Part shown: positions 21,918-33,421 of the stretch, one piece after another
Layout of the letters: each line of letters starts with the position of its first letter
Numbering within the stretch: position 1 is the stretch's first letter
Source: Cinnamomum chago
Taxonomy: Eukaryota; Streptophyta; Magnoliopsida; Laurales; Lauraceae
NCBI GenBank assembly: GCA_038049695.1
Contig: CP142452.1
Location: forward strand, 76,454,501 to 76,518,500
DNA length: 64,000 nt
Direction: 5' to 3'
Program-made: the position numbers and the translations under genes
The notes under the pieces: generated by a model
What the model was told of the DNA's origin: nothing
Seen by the model: the letters and a program-made list of their open reading frames with translations, nothing else
Database searches by the model: none

Positions 21918-22489
21918 CTTGTCCTTTGGTTAGGAATCTTCTAGAAGAGCACCTTTGCACTAACCCACTTAATTAACTTAATTAGACTCAACTAATGACC
22001 AAATCTAGCTCTAAAAGCCTAGGATTGACTCAAAACCCTTTTCTAATTAAAAGTAAACCCAACTAAGCTAGTCTAACCAAAAACTTAGGAGAATCTAACC
22101 AATCTCTCTAATCAACCCCTAATTAGCCCAATTAAATAGCGATTAGTAGTAATTAGCAAAGATTAGTAGTAATTAGCATAATTAACCAATAATTAGCATA
22201 AATTAGTCTATAAAATAGCCTTTAGAGGGCCCACCAAGGGTGGGTCCTCACACTTATCCCCCTTCCACTTTGTCTCCTGTAGACTGGCTACACTAATTCT
22301 CCTTCTTTTCATTACCTCAACTAACTCCATGCTCTTGCCAGTCAAGGTTCCTATATTCCAAGTAGCAATAAATCTTACCATTATAAGATAAAATTCTAAT
22401 AGTTATAAACCAAATTATAATTATGGAAGACATTGGTGAGGAGGAATTTCATGATTTCTGGAGGACTCACTACAACAAATCGGATTTTC

Positions 22490-23110
22490 AGCGACGAAAA
22501 TATTTGCGACGCAACCCAAAGCGTCGCAAAAAATAAATTTTTTGCAACATAAAATTAGACCCGTCGCAACAAGTTAAGTATTTGCGACACACGACTCTAT
22601 GCGTCGCAAATAGAAACTTTCAGCAATGAATATAGTGCGTTGCAAAAAAATGCGTCACAAAATCATTGGCGCCAAATGGCGGTAAAATTATTCGCCACGC
22701 TAGATACACATTTGCGACACAATCATCTGTCGTAAATAAGTGTATCTATTAGCGACGCAATCCCCGCGTCGCAAATAACTTTTAGTCTGAGCTATGTCGT
22801 AAAAAGTTAAAGGTTTTTGCAACAGTTTCTTTTTTTCGTCGCGCATAATATCTTATTCGCGACACTGATGTTTTTTTGTCGCAAATAATTATTATTAGCG
22901 ACCTCCATCATATGGTGTCACAAAAAATTTAAACTAAGAAAAAGAACTAATTTCTTCCCTAGCTATCATTATGGAAAAAAAAATTATACATTTATTTGGG
23001 ACGCAATTTTGACGTCGCAAATAATAATTTTTTGCTACAGTATATTTACTGTGTCGCAGATAATAAGTTTTTTTGCGACATGTATTTAAATGCGTCGAAA
23101 AAAATATTTT
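22490..23110. repeat. Left subterminal repeat array of the CACTA element
   Basis: Many copies, in both orientations, of a motif around TTTGCGACGC and GCGTCGCAAA, with decayed forms (TTTGCGACAC, TGTCGCAAA). In En/Spm such subterminal motifs bind the accessory protein and are needed for transposition. The loss of CpG in many copies looks like methylation-driven decay. Confidence 0.88.
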
Positions 23111-24415
23111 TACGAGGGACATTATATTTACTAGAGACATTGCACGAGAGACATTAGACTTGCAATTCTGTCCCGCGCGCTTTTTTCTTTTTATTTTTTC
23201 AGTCGATGCCCGCCTCTTTAACAGTGTTTTATAAACGCTTCTTTCTATTCTTCCCTTTCCCTCCATCTCTGCGTTTCTGTTATTCCCTCCATCCCTGCGC
23301 TTCTATTCTTCCCTCCATCTCTGCGCTTCACTCTCTATCTCTCTGCCCTAAATCCAACTCTCTATCTCTCTGCCCTAAATCCAAACAGCCCAGATTTGGT
23401 CGACGATCCTCTACAAGACGATAGAGAAATCCGTCCCAATCTCCTTTCTTTTTACCTCCCTCTCTACGCTTCAATCTCTGCCTATCTCTCTGCCATAAAT
23501 CCAAACCAAAGCCAAGATCCCGTCGACGATCCTCTACAAGACAACAGAGAAATCTGTCCCAATCTGGAGGTATATATATATACATTCATTCTAAATCTCT
23601 ATGTTTTTTTTTATCTCCCATACATCCAAACGTGTCCTACCGTTCGATTTCATTGTTCTATGTGCGCCTTTCTTCTTCAGGTCTTCTTTACATTCGTTTC
23701 TGGTTTTGGGACCAGCGGCTGCTACTTGTGGAGGAGTCTTCATTCGTTTTCTTCTTTAAAGCAGCGGTGACTGAAGAGGTTCGATCTCTTCCTCTTCTTT
23801 TTTTTTTTTAATCTGTTGAGATTTCTTTCCATGTTTGTATTTTGAATTTTCTTTATTCTGAATTTGAACAATGGAGATCTTGATTTGAATTTTTTTTTTT
23901 TTAACCATTTGAACTTTGGATTGTTTACTCTAAATTTGGGCAATGGAGATCTTGATTTTTTTGTTTTTGCAGGGTTTAAGTGGGGTTTATGAATAGATCT
24001 GGATCATATGTGGTGGGTCTTTTTTTATTTATTTAATGATTTTTGGTTTTTTGTTGGGTATTAGGATTTTAGTTTTTTTTTTTTTTTTGGCGTTTTTCAA
24101 TATGAGTGTTTGGCTATGTGGAGACTGCTTAGTATTATTTTGTGCTTCATAGATATGTTGATTTTGATAGGATTGTTAGTTATTGTGGGTTTAGGGGGGG
24201 AGTTTGTATACTGTTCTAGGAGTTATTGGATTGGGATTTAATATTTCTTCTCTTTATTGCTTGTAAGTGTTGGAAATATGGTTGTCATGATGGGTTTTTT
24301 TTTTATATTATTATTAAGGATTTCAATTGGAGTTGGGTTTTGGTTGTGTGTGTGTGTGTGTTTTCTCCCCCCTTTTCTATTAGTTGGATGTATGGAGATT
24401 TGGTTGGAGTGATGG

Positions 24416-24477
<62 letters not shown>

Positions 24478-26077
24478 GGTGATCTGTGTCTGGTTTAACA
24501 AAGGATGCTGGTTCTTTTTCTGTTTTTATGAAGTGAGGTTTATTTATAGTTGTTTTCTTTTCTATTGAATGATTGCAACTGTTTACTCTTGTGTTCTTAT
24601 TTTGCTTTTACCAAGCATTGATTCTTTGTTGTTCTTTCAAAAGGTAAAAAAAAAAAAAAAATTGATTCTTTTTTTTTTTCAGTAGGATTATTATTAGTCA
24701 GATGTTTGGGATGAGATGGATTTCACATTTTGTTTTTGCCTCTAATTTTGGGGAGATAAAATATACGTTATGATGTCCTCACATGAATTTGTTCCTAAAA
24801 TTCATTCCTTTGGGACAGTGGTTCTACTTCATGATAACATGGTTTCATGTTGATTCAATCAGTGGAATTGGTTTCATATTGATTCAAGTAAAAACAATGA
24901 GTTTTTATATAAGGAACTTAAATGTCTATCGAAATCTTTACAAATTGTTGGATTGAGTCAACAAAATCTGTTTTTAATAGATTATTAAACTTTTAAGATG
25001 TTAAATCAAGGGCTAGGATCATTGATGTAGCTGATTTTTGTATGACTCTTATTCGTAAAGAGATGACTCCGGCAATCCTTCTCTACTGATATAAGTACAT
25101 CTGCTCATAGGCTAGGATCATTGATGAAGCTGATTGTTTGGACTTTTTTCTAGTCCTTTTTTTATCGGTTGGTTAGACTTCTTAAATTGGGGGCTCATGC
25201 AAGTGTAAGCTCTGCCACCACAAAAATGGCTTAATTTATATAGAAAATGTTATAAAGGTTTTGGAAAAAAGTTGAGACATCTATTAGTGCAGGTTACAAA
25301 TGAATGGAAAATGTTAGGTTTGCCTTCTTAGCTTGATATTAGTTCCATTGTGTATACCCAATGTAAGATATTCTTGCCTTTGAAGCTTTCACTTAGTTTT
25401 CAAGATTGTTTCAAGTTCCAGAACATCTGAAAATGTTAGTGTAGATATCAATACTAATTTTTGTTTTTAATCCATTTGTGTTCTGCATTATGAGGCTAAG
25501 TTTGATTGCTTTAGATTCAAGATTGATACGCTCATATTTATCATCTTTGTCATAGTTGATGCTGTTGATTTCATGCTTCGATTGACCTGTTCATCACAAA
25601 TTTTCAAATGATTCCTCTTTTTTTAAATCACACCATGTATTTTGGTATGTTCTTCATTCCACATATGTAGCCTCATGTGTTTTTTGTAGTTGCTGTGCGG
25701 ATTGCAACTGTAGTTTATTTGTCAATTTTCATGTATGGCTCAAAATGGGTTTGATTTCATGAATTTGATGGGTCATAATTGAATTTGATAAGAATGTTAA
25801 GGTATTGAATCTGAGCTTATTTACTGAAGTTAGGATACAAAACCAAATCTAATTATTTTATGAGTTCACATCTGTATTTCAAATGGATTTAGTTCTTTTT
25901 TAAATTAGCCTGATTTAGAGCTTACAAGTATTCATAAGAACATCACGTAATCAGTACATGGTTAGATATATGCAAGCTAATTGATTATTTGAAAGAATAA
26001 GAGAAAAAATAGCATACATTTACTTATAAATATGGATAAGTACTCATATTTGTTCTTCTTGTGGTAGGGAGTTAAAT
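23111..26077 (+). other. CACTA leader and putative 5' UTR intron
   Basis: Between the left subterminal repeats and the Tnp2 start. A pyrimidine-rich, likely transcribed leader (23190-23560) holds a 30-bp direct repeat (CTCTATCTCTCTGCCCTAAA, near 23333-23385) and a 123-bp spaced duplication (GTCGACGATCCTCTACAAGA at 23399 and 23522). The rest is T-rich, intron-like DNA with a (GA)n run, ending at a plausible acceptor GTGGTAG just before the Tnp2 ATG at 26078. No protein was recognised. Confidence 0.5.
24421..24471. repeat. (GA)n microsatellite
   Basis: Perfect GA run of about 50 bp in the CACTA leader region. Confidence 0.95.
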
Positions 26078-29000
26078 ATGGATAAAAGTTGGATGCAGCT
26101 TCCGGGTAGACATTTACCTACTTACATGAAAGGAATTAAAGACTTTATTGAGTATGCGCGTGATTATGCAGATAAAGCCAATAGGATAAAATGTCCATGT
26201 AACAAGTGCAACAATAGATATTCAAGCCCATTAATATGGTTAAATCACATTTGGAGGTAAATGGAATAGATAAGACTTATACCCGGTGGGTATTTCATGG
26301 CGAAGACTTTGAGGAGATGAGTGAGGATGAAGACGATGATGGTGATGGTGGTGTAGAGCAACGCTGTGATGGGTTGCAGGAAATGTTAGCAGACGTATGT
26401 GAGGGAAGGTATGAGATGAATATTAATGTGGAAAATATACCACAAGGGGAAGCATCTAGTAGTCATGGTCCTAGTGCAGCATATGAGGATCCACAACCGT
26501 CTGATGCGATCTCAAATGACTTAGTTCCACAACCATTTGATACGATGTTAAATGATTTGCACCTTCCACTATATCCAGGGTGTGAGAAGTTTTCAAAATT
26601 GGAATTCCTTGTGAAGTTGATGCATGTAAAAATAATCAACCATTGGAGTAACAAATCATTTGATATGAACCTTCAATTGATTAAAGCGGCATTGCCTACT
26701 GGTGAGACGCTTCCCAAGTCATATTATGAGGCTAAGAAGTATATGCGGGACTTGGGTCTTGGCTATGTTCCTATACATGCATGCAAATATGATTGTGCAC
26801 TCTTTTGGAAGGAGCACGAACATAAAACTAATTGTCCAGAATGTGGTGAGCCGAGGTATAAACTTAATGAAGGTAAGGGTAAGAAGATTCCTCAAAAAGT
26901 TTTACAGTATTTTCCATTGAAGCCTAGACTGCAGAGGTTGTTTATATCAAGAAAGACAGCTGAAGATATGAGGTGGCACAAGGAAAAGCGAGTTGGGGAG
27001 GATAATGTATATAGGCATCCGGCAGATAGTCAAGTTTGGGAGGAATTTGACAAGGTTTATCCGTGGTTTGCGAAAGATCCTCGTAATGTCCGTCTTGGCC
27101 TCGCGAGCGACGGGTTCAATCCCTTTGGGGACATGAGCACTTCCTATAGCATGTGGCCTGTCATGCTTATCCCATATAATTTGCCACCTTGGAAATGTAT
27201 GAAAGAACCCTTCCTTTTCATGTCATTACTTATTCCTGGACCAAAAGCACCTGGAAATGACATCGATGTGTACCTGGTACCATTGATAGATGAATTAAAG
27301 GAACTATGGGAAAATGGCGTAGAGACTTTTGATATAGTGACAAGAAAGAAATTCAATTTGCATGCAGCACTTTTATGGACTATTAATGATTTTCCTGCAT
27401 ATGGAAACTTGTCTGGTTGGAGTACGAAGGGGTACATGGCATGTCCAATTTGCAACAAGGATGCATGTTCAATGTATTTGAAGCATGGACGAAAGCTATG
27501 TTTCATGTGCCACCGTCGTTTCTTACCGCCCAGGCATGCTTGGCGAAGCCGTTTTAAGGATCACTTTGATGGTAATATTGAGCGCCGGTCAAAACCTAAG
27601 AAGTTATCTAGGGATGAAGTTTCTGCACAATTAGAACATGTCCAACCTAACAAATTTGGCAAGGCACCAAACAATAAGAAGAGGAAACGAACTGAGATGG
27701 AGTTGAATTGGACAAAAAAGAGCATATTTTTTGAACTATCGTATTGGCAAGCACTAAAGCTTCGACATAATCTGGATGTGATGCACATAGAAAAGAACAT
27801 TTGTGATAATGTGTTAGGAACATTGTTGAATCTAGATGGAAAAACAAAAGACACCGTGAAAGCTCGCATGGATTTAGAGGCAATGGGTATACGAAAGGAA
27901 TTACACTTAATCCCGAACGGTAATAAAGTAATGGTGCCACCTGCATGCTATACACTTTCTGGAGCAGAGAAAAAGAGCTTTTGTGAATGGTTTAAATCGG
28001 TTAAGTTCCCAGACGGATATGCATCTAATATATCTCGATGTGTGAACATTACAGATGGTAAAATATCAGGATTGAAAAGTCATGATTGTCACGTCCTTTT
28101 ACAACGGCTTCTACCGGTTGTAATACGTGGATATTTGAATGATGATGTTTGTATCCCATTGATTGAATTGGGTATTTTCTTTAACGAGTTGTGCAGCAAG
28201 ACATTAAAGTTGCAGGTGTTAGAGAAGATGGAAAGGGACATTGCCATTATACTTTGTCAGCTAGAACGAATATTTCCACCGGCATTCTTTGATGTCATGG
28301 TTCACTTAGCAGTTCATTTGCCATATGAGGCGAAAATCGGTGGACCTGTGCAATACCGATGGATGTATCCTATTGAAAGGTGATTTGTATAAGTTATTAA
28401 TTTTTATATGATGTCTTTATGAATGTAATTTATTACTTTTTTATTTAGTAACTATAAAATTATAAACAGATTCTTGCACACTCTAAAGCAATATGTGCGC
28501 AACAAAGCACGTCCAGAAGGCTCAATTGCAGAATCATATATTGACGGTGAATGCCTCTCATTTTGTTCTATGTATTTTGAAGGCATAGAAACAAAATTCA
28601 ACCGTGAAGAACGGAATTATGATGGAGGTCAGGGGCAATCATATGAAGGGCTTCATGTGTTTGGACAAATTGTCCGACCATTAGGGTCTCGATCATATGA
28701 GATATTGGATATAGTGGAGTATAACAAAATTCGATATTACGTGCTAAATAATTCCGAGGAAATTGCATCATATCATGAGTAAGTGATCTATGTACCTATA
28801 ATATAATTGCATATGAGGTATTTGTATATTAAATTTTGCATTCGTATTATATTGGTATATACTTCTTATATAGGGAGCACAAGTCAGAGCTTCAAAGGGA
28901 AAGCGTACACAATGTCGAACAGAGACATCAAACCCAATTTGCTAAATGGTTTCAAAAACGTGTAAGTGTTCATACTTGTAAGGTGCTAAAATTATATGTA

Positions 29001-29872
29001 ATTCAAAATATTTACTGACTTTTAGTATTCTGTATACTTTTTATCAATAGATTCAACTCTTGCGCCAACAAAAATCAATTGAAGCTACTGATGATTTATA
29101 TTCATTGGCATGTGGTCCTGATAATCGAGTGACACAATATACTGGTTGCATCGTTAATGGGATTAGGTTTCACTCAAAGGAACGTGAAAAGTATCGTCGA
29201 ACTCAAAATAGTGGTGTTGCTGTGAAAGGGTATGAAGGTGATAAGGAGATCCAATATTATGGTGTATTAACAAACATTATTGAATTGGATTATTGCTTTA
29301 AAAAACGAGTTATATTGTTCAAGTGTGATTGGTGGGATGTTGGTAATAAAAAGACAGGAATTCGTACGGACGCATACTTCACTAGCGTTAATGTATCTCG
29401 AACGTGCTATAAAAATGACCCTTATGTACTAGCGTCTCAAGCCATACAAGTCTTTTATCTCAAGGATGCCAAACTTGGAGGTGATTGGCAAGTTGTCCAA
29501 CTGATAAAGCAGAGAAATGTATTTGATATTTTAGAGGTTGAGGAGGAAGAGACAAATTTGATTGGGGGTGATGCATTCCAACAAGAGGATCAATTGGAAG
29601 TTGATGGGATTGTTCGACATCATCAAACTCCTGAATTAATGGATAATGAAGAAAATGATGAGGAGGTTGAACCATTGTCTCTAAATAGGACGGACGTTGA
29701 TGGATATGAAGTTGATGCTAATGTTGTGGTCATCAACGTGGAGTCGGAACAGACAGATGCCGGTTTCATTAATGATGATGAAAGTGATGCAGAAGATGAT
29801 ACTTTGATGGACTATTGCACTGATGAAGAAGAACAAATGCCGACTGACGATGATACTGATATAGATTCTTAA
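26078..29872 (+). CDS. CACTA transposase Tnp2 (four exons, one N-terminal frameshift)
   Basis: Catalyses excision and insertion of the element. Exons inferred from splice sites and frame: 26236-28379, 28470-28778, 28874-28961 and 29051-29872. These join without a stop to 1120 residues, and every intron has GT/AG ends. Upstream, 26078-26260 encodes the usual N-terminus (MDKSWMQLPGRH, CPCNKCNNRY; transposase-associated domain), but it is out of frame with GIDKTYTRWVFHGE. The two halves overlap at 26236-26260, so one base appears to be missing. Domains: transposase-associated (N-terminus), Tnp2 core (from KYDCALFWKEH and NCPECGEPRY through LDVMHIEKNICDNV), DUF4218-like (PVQYRWMYPIER, NKARPEGSIAESYI, across intron 1), DUF4216-like (exon 4, VILFKCDWWDV), and an acidic tail. 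Except for the frameshift it looks complete. Confidence 0.88.
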
Positions 29873-32800
29873 TTTTTATTTCATTTTATTTTCTACATTT
29901 AATATAGCATTATTTTCCAACAATTGCATGGTATAAAGTGTCACGAAAAGTCTGTGAGTATATTAACAAGTATAGTTGATGCCTTACTGTGTTGGGCATT
30001 TTGATATATGGCTTGAAGATATATTTTGTTGTGTGGATGCTTTTGTGGTTGTTTGATTTATCATTAATCTGAGAATTTATATTCCTGTAGTAGAAATGTC
30101 AAGTCCTAATCAGTGTTTATTAGGGTTCTTTGTAGTCATATGACCTTTTGGTGGATCGGATGGTAGGGAAGAGAGAGAAGATGAAATTGATTTGACCTCC
30201 TCCCTCCTCCATACAGGTAAAGAAGAAGAATGTACAATGAGCATCAGAATTCAGGTTTGTCAGACTTTTTTCTGTTTTGTGATCCTTTATTGGAGATTCA
30301 CTAGCTAATAAAATAACACCGTAGATTTCTCATAAGTTTGAAGATGTTTGTGACCTCATTCCTTCAGTTTTTGAATAAATGAATTCTTAAACTTGACCCA
30401 TGGAGTCATCTAACTTCTCTTAAGGGAAAAGTTGAATAGCTCATCCAATTTACATCTATCTCAGTTCTCAGTGATTCAACCGGTTTTTTCGTCCAATCAA
30501 ATGTCCCTACAAAATGTGGGAAAACAGAGACAGCCTCCCCACATAGGGATTTTGTTTGCGTTGATTTGGATTGAATTTTGGTTTTGAATTGCAATTTGGG
30601 TGTACACTTTATTGAATTTCTTTGGATGAGCAACCATATCTGTTGTCTTCTCAAGGATACACGGCAGACACACATACTTGAATATAAAGTTTATTTCTCA
30701 AGTAAGTCAATATTATGGAATGACTAAGCTTAGATTACATGAAACAGTAAAAGAACAGGACATGAAGCATAGCTCCAAGATTCCAACATTGCTGTCACAT
30801 TACAATTGCATGTTATCTGTTGTATACTTGCTTACTCTTAAATACCATTTGTTGGAAACAGAGTATTTTAATACTGATAACTACTCAGTTACTGATTTGC
30901 AGATTTTCCTTTTAAACTGCAACTATTAAATAAAATCCTTTTGGGGTTTTACCATTACTAATTGATACAGATTGTGCTGTCACAATTGGCAAGCAAAATA
31001 AGTAGGCATCCATAGTGTCTGTTGTCTCTGTGACCACAGCTTTGGAATACTTACAAAATTCTGTTTGCAATTGAATAATAAATTCTGAAAAAATACAAAA
31101 CACTTGGACATACTATGTTATTTCTACCGTTACACTTGATATAGGGATGGATTTGGTCCTTTTGTGGGCAAATATTAGGGCATATCGGGGGCTCTGTTTT
31201 GGCTAGGCTTTGCTCTTGTATGGACTGGTCCATAATATAATGATGGATTTTATCAGACTTTGATGTTGGTTTGAGGCATAAATCAGGGACAATTACACAG
31301 GTAGAATGAAATGTTTGTTTTCGTGCAGTTTGGATGGACTGGTTATTTACTATCTTATTGAGGGGATTTTTGTGGAAGAAACTATCTTTGTGTGTTCTTT
31401 TTTGTTTGGGCTCACTTGTTTGGTGTTTTCCTATTAAATCAGATAGAAATTATCATATAAGAAAGAAAATAGCACACTTAGTTAGATCGATCTCTTCTTT
31501 GGGAATTTGGTTACGGCTAAAGCCGTAGTGGAGCTGAAAACTTTCATTTAGGCTTCTTTAGTTAGAGTTTATAATTGCTGTTTTGACAGATTAATCAGTG
31601 CAGTTATGGATTTTGTTTTAAGGTCAACGAGCCTTTCATAATTTATTTTGTAAATGGGTCTAATAAACTTTTGATGATTTCTTATCCTGTTTACTTGGAT
31701 CTTGAGAAGTTGAGCTGGTACTATGCAGAGAAGTGCACAAATAAGTGAGACCACACTCTAAAGGAAGAGAAAAGAAAGTACTGCAGAATGTCCAAGAAGT
31801 TTTGTGTAGGTAGACATGTTTGTTTTTCTATCACTAGAGTCTTTCGGCAAAGATTTTATTATAACATATTTGGTTGGTCACAAGAAGTTTGAAAGTAAAG
31901 TTCCAGTCAACAAAAAAATTATACTATTACTTTACCAGCCCCCCAAAGGACTTTATATCATAAGACACAAATGATTACTTTACCGCTTATCGACTTCTCA
32001 TCTGACCGTTGATTACTTTGCTCCATGAATACACATGCACTTTTGTTTTATTAGAAACTATACTTCACATTTCCCTAACCATTACCCTTCCCATTTAACT
32101 GTTCACACAACACAATCTAAGTAGGTAGAAAGTATAGTATATTACTTAGGTTTATGATGATGTTTAATTGCTCTAATGAATGTCTTTAGCAGTAGTGACA
32201 AATAACTTAAAAATCAAACAATTCTTTTAACCTTACCATCCATTTGCCGCTTGTTTTAGACCCTTCCTCTCTGTACTTTGTTCTATCTTGTAGCCCTTCT
32301 TTCCTTTGGGGCTGTCAAGGGGTTGGATTGACCTGATGTCCTGATCCAACAAAGGTCTAGGTTTGGACACGTTTAGATTTAATCTGATCTGATTAAGAAA
32401 CAGGTTGTAGTATCCAATCTTTACTTGGCTTTGTTTTATATTTCTTTTTTCCCCTTTATCAGGATTAGTAAAGATTCATTACATTAAAAGGATTCATTCA
32501 CGGTAAAGATTCATTGCATAAAAAATGGAAATAAAAGATGCAATAGAGTGGTACATGAGCAGTATACCGAAGTACAAGAAAAAGAAATTAAAGGAGACAA
32601 ACAGAACCCCAACATTGGACCCAAATACTTAGCTTCCTTATCAACTCCTTGCTTTGCCAACACATTTTTTTCTTGATTCTCTTGCTTCAAGATATGATGA
32701 AACTTGTAAATGTTTAAGTAATTCCTTCTCTTTCAATATGAAGTGATACTTCCATCAGTCCATGGGCTGTTCCTGATGCTGGTAACAAAAGAACTTGATT

Positions 32801-33371
32801 TGTGTACTTGCTTCATGTTCATCTGTAGCACCTTTTTTCACAATGTCACACACCTAGGCACACAACACGTCCCTTACCATCTGACCAAGAGCAGTGTGGA
32901 TTAAGTAGTTTTCTAATAAAACAAATCAGAAGCATCTGCTAAATTTTTTGAACCCTACTATACTAAATATAGAAGTATACACTTGACTATTAAATAGCAG
33001 TAGTGTGCTAGGCTTGTTAAGATTTTTTCACTTTTTATTACTGTAGTGGTTTTAAATCCTCAAACATTCCCTTGTGTACTATGTTCTTTGGCCCTTGAAT
33101 TTTATAATTGGATGAGGCACCATTTTCTATCTAGAATTACTAGCAAAGTGCTTTAAAAGATGTTTGAAAATATCCTTCAGAACCTCTACAAGATTTGCAC
33201 TTTATTGATGAATAAAAGTGGTAATGCTGTAGTTAGGACTTACAGCGGTTTCTGACATGATAAACAGGACAGTTTAGATGCCCCGAACTGATTATTATTC
33301 TATTTCCACAGAGACCTGAAGTGTGAAGTAGATTAAGCAGAAAAATATAAATTAACTTGATGAGATTCCTG

Positions 33372-33374
<3 letters not shown>

Positions 33375-33418
<44 letters not shown>
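33375..33418. repeat. (CT)n microsatellite
   Basis: Perfect CT run of about 44 bp. Confidence 0.95.

Positions 33419-33421
<3 letters not shown>

Larger units (their letters stand above)
18536..22252 (-). mobile_element. 3.7-kb solo LTR of a Ty3/gypsy element, inserted in the RTE
   Basis: A 3717-bp unit with TGTAACGCCCC at its plus-strand left end and GGGTGGGTCCTCACA at its right end, flanked by the perfect 5-bp TSD CTTAT (18531-18535 and 22253-22257). On the minus strand it reads TGTGAGGACCC...GGGGCGTTACA, the form I associate with long LTRs of Tekay/Del-type chromoviruses. It has no gag-pol, primer site or second LTR, so it is best explained as a solo LTR left by LTR-LTR recombination. Removing it with one CTTAT restores the host LINE reading frame. 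A large non-coding (LARD-like) element is the alternative. Confidence 0.78.
15526..22368 (-). mobile_element. RTE-clade LINE, 5'-truncated, split by a solo LTR
   Basis: Exactly flanked by the 12-bp direct repeat TAAATCTTACCA (15514-15525 and 22369-22380), the TSD of the insertion. The 3' end on the minus strand is GGGACAAGGCTTTGATGATGATGATG-like (a TGA-repeat tail, typical of plant RTE elements) rather than poly(A). Without the inserted LTR and its duplicated CTTAT the element is about 3.1 kb, close to a complete RTE of about 3.2 kb. The 5' end begins inside the endonuclease domain, so it is slightly 5'-truncated. It sits in the 3' part of the older L1 relic. Confidence 0.85.

Noticed and set aside
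24226-24498. 90-residue frame in the CACTA leader
   Set aside because: Dominated by hydrophobic low complexity and the (GA)n run; sits in intron-like T-rich DNA.
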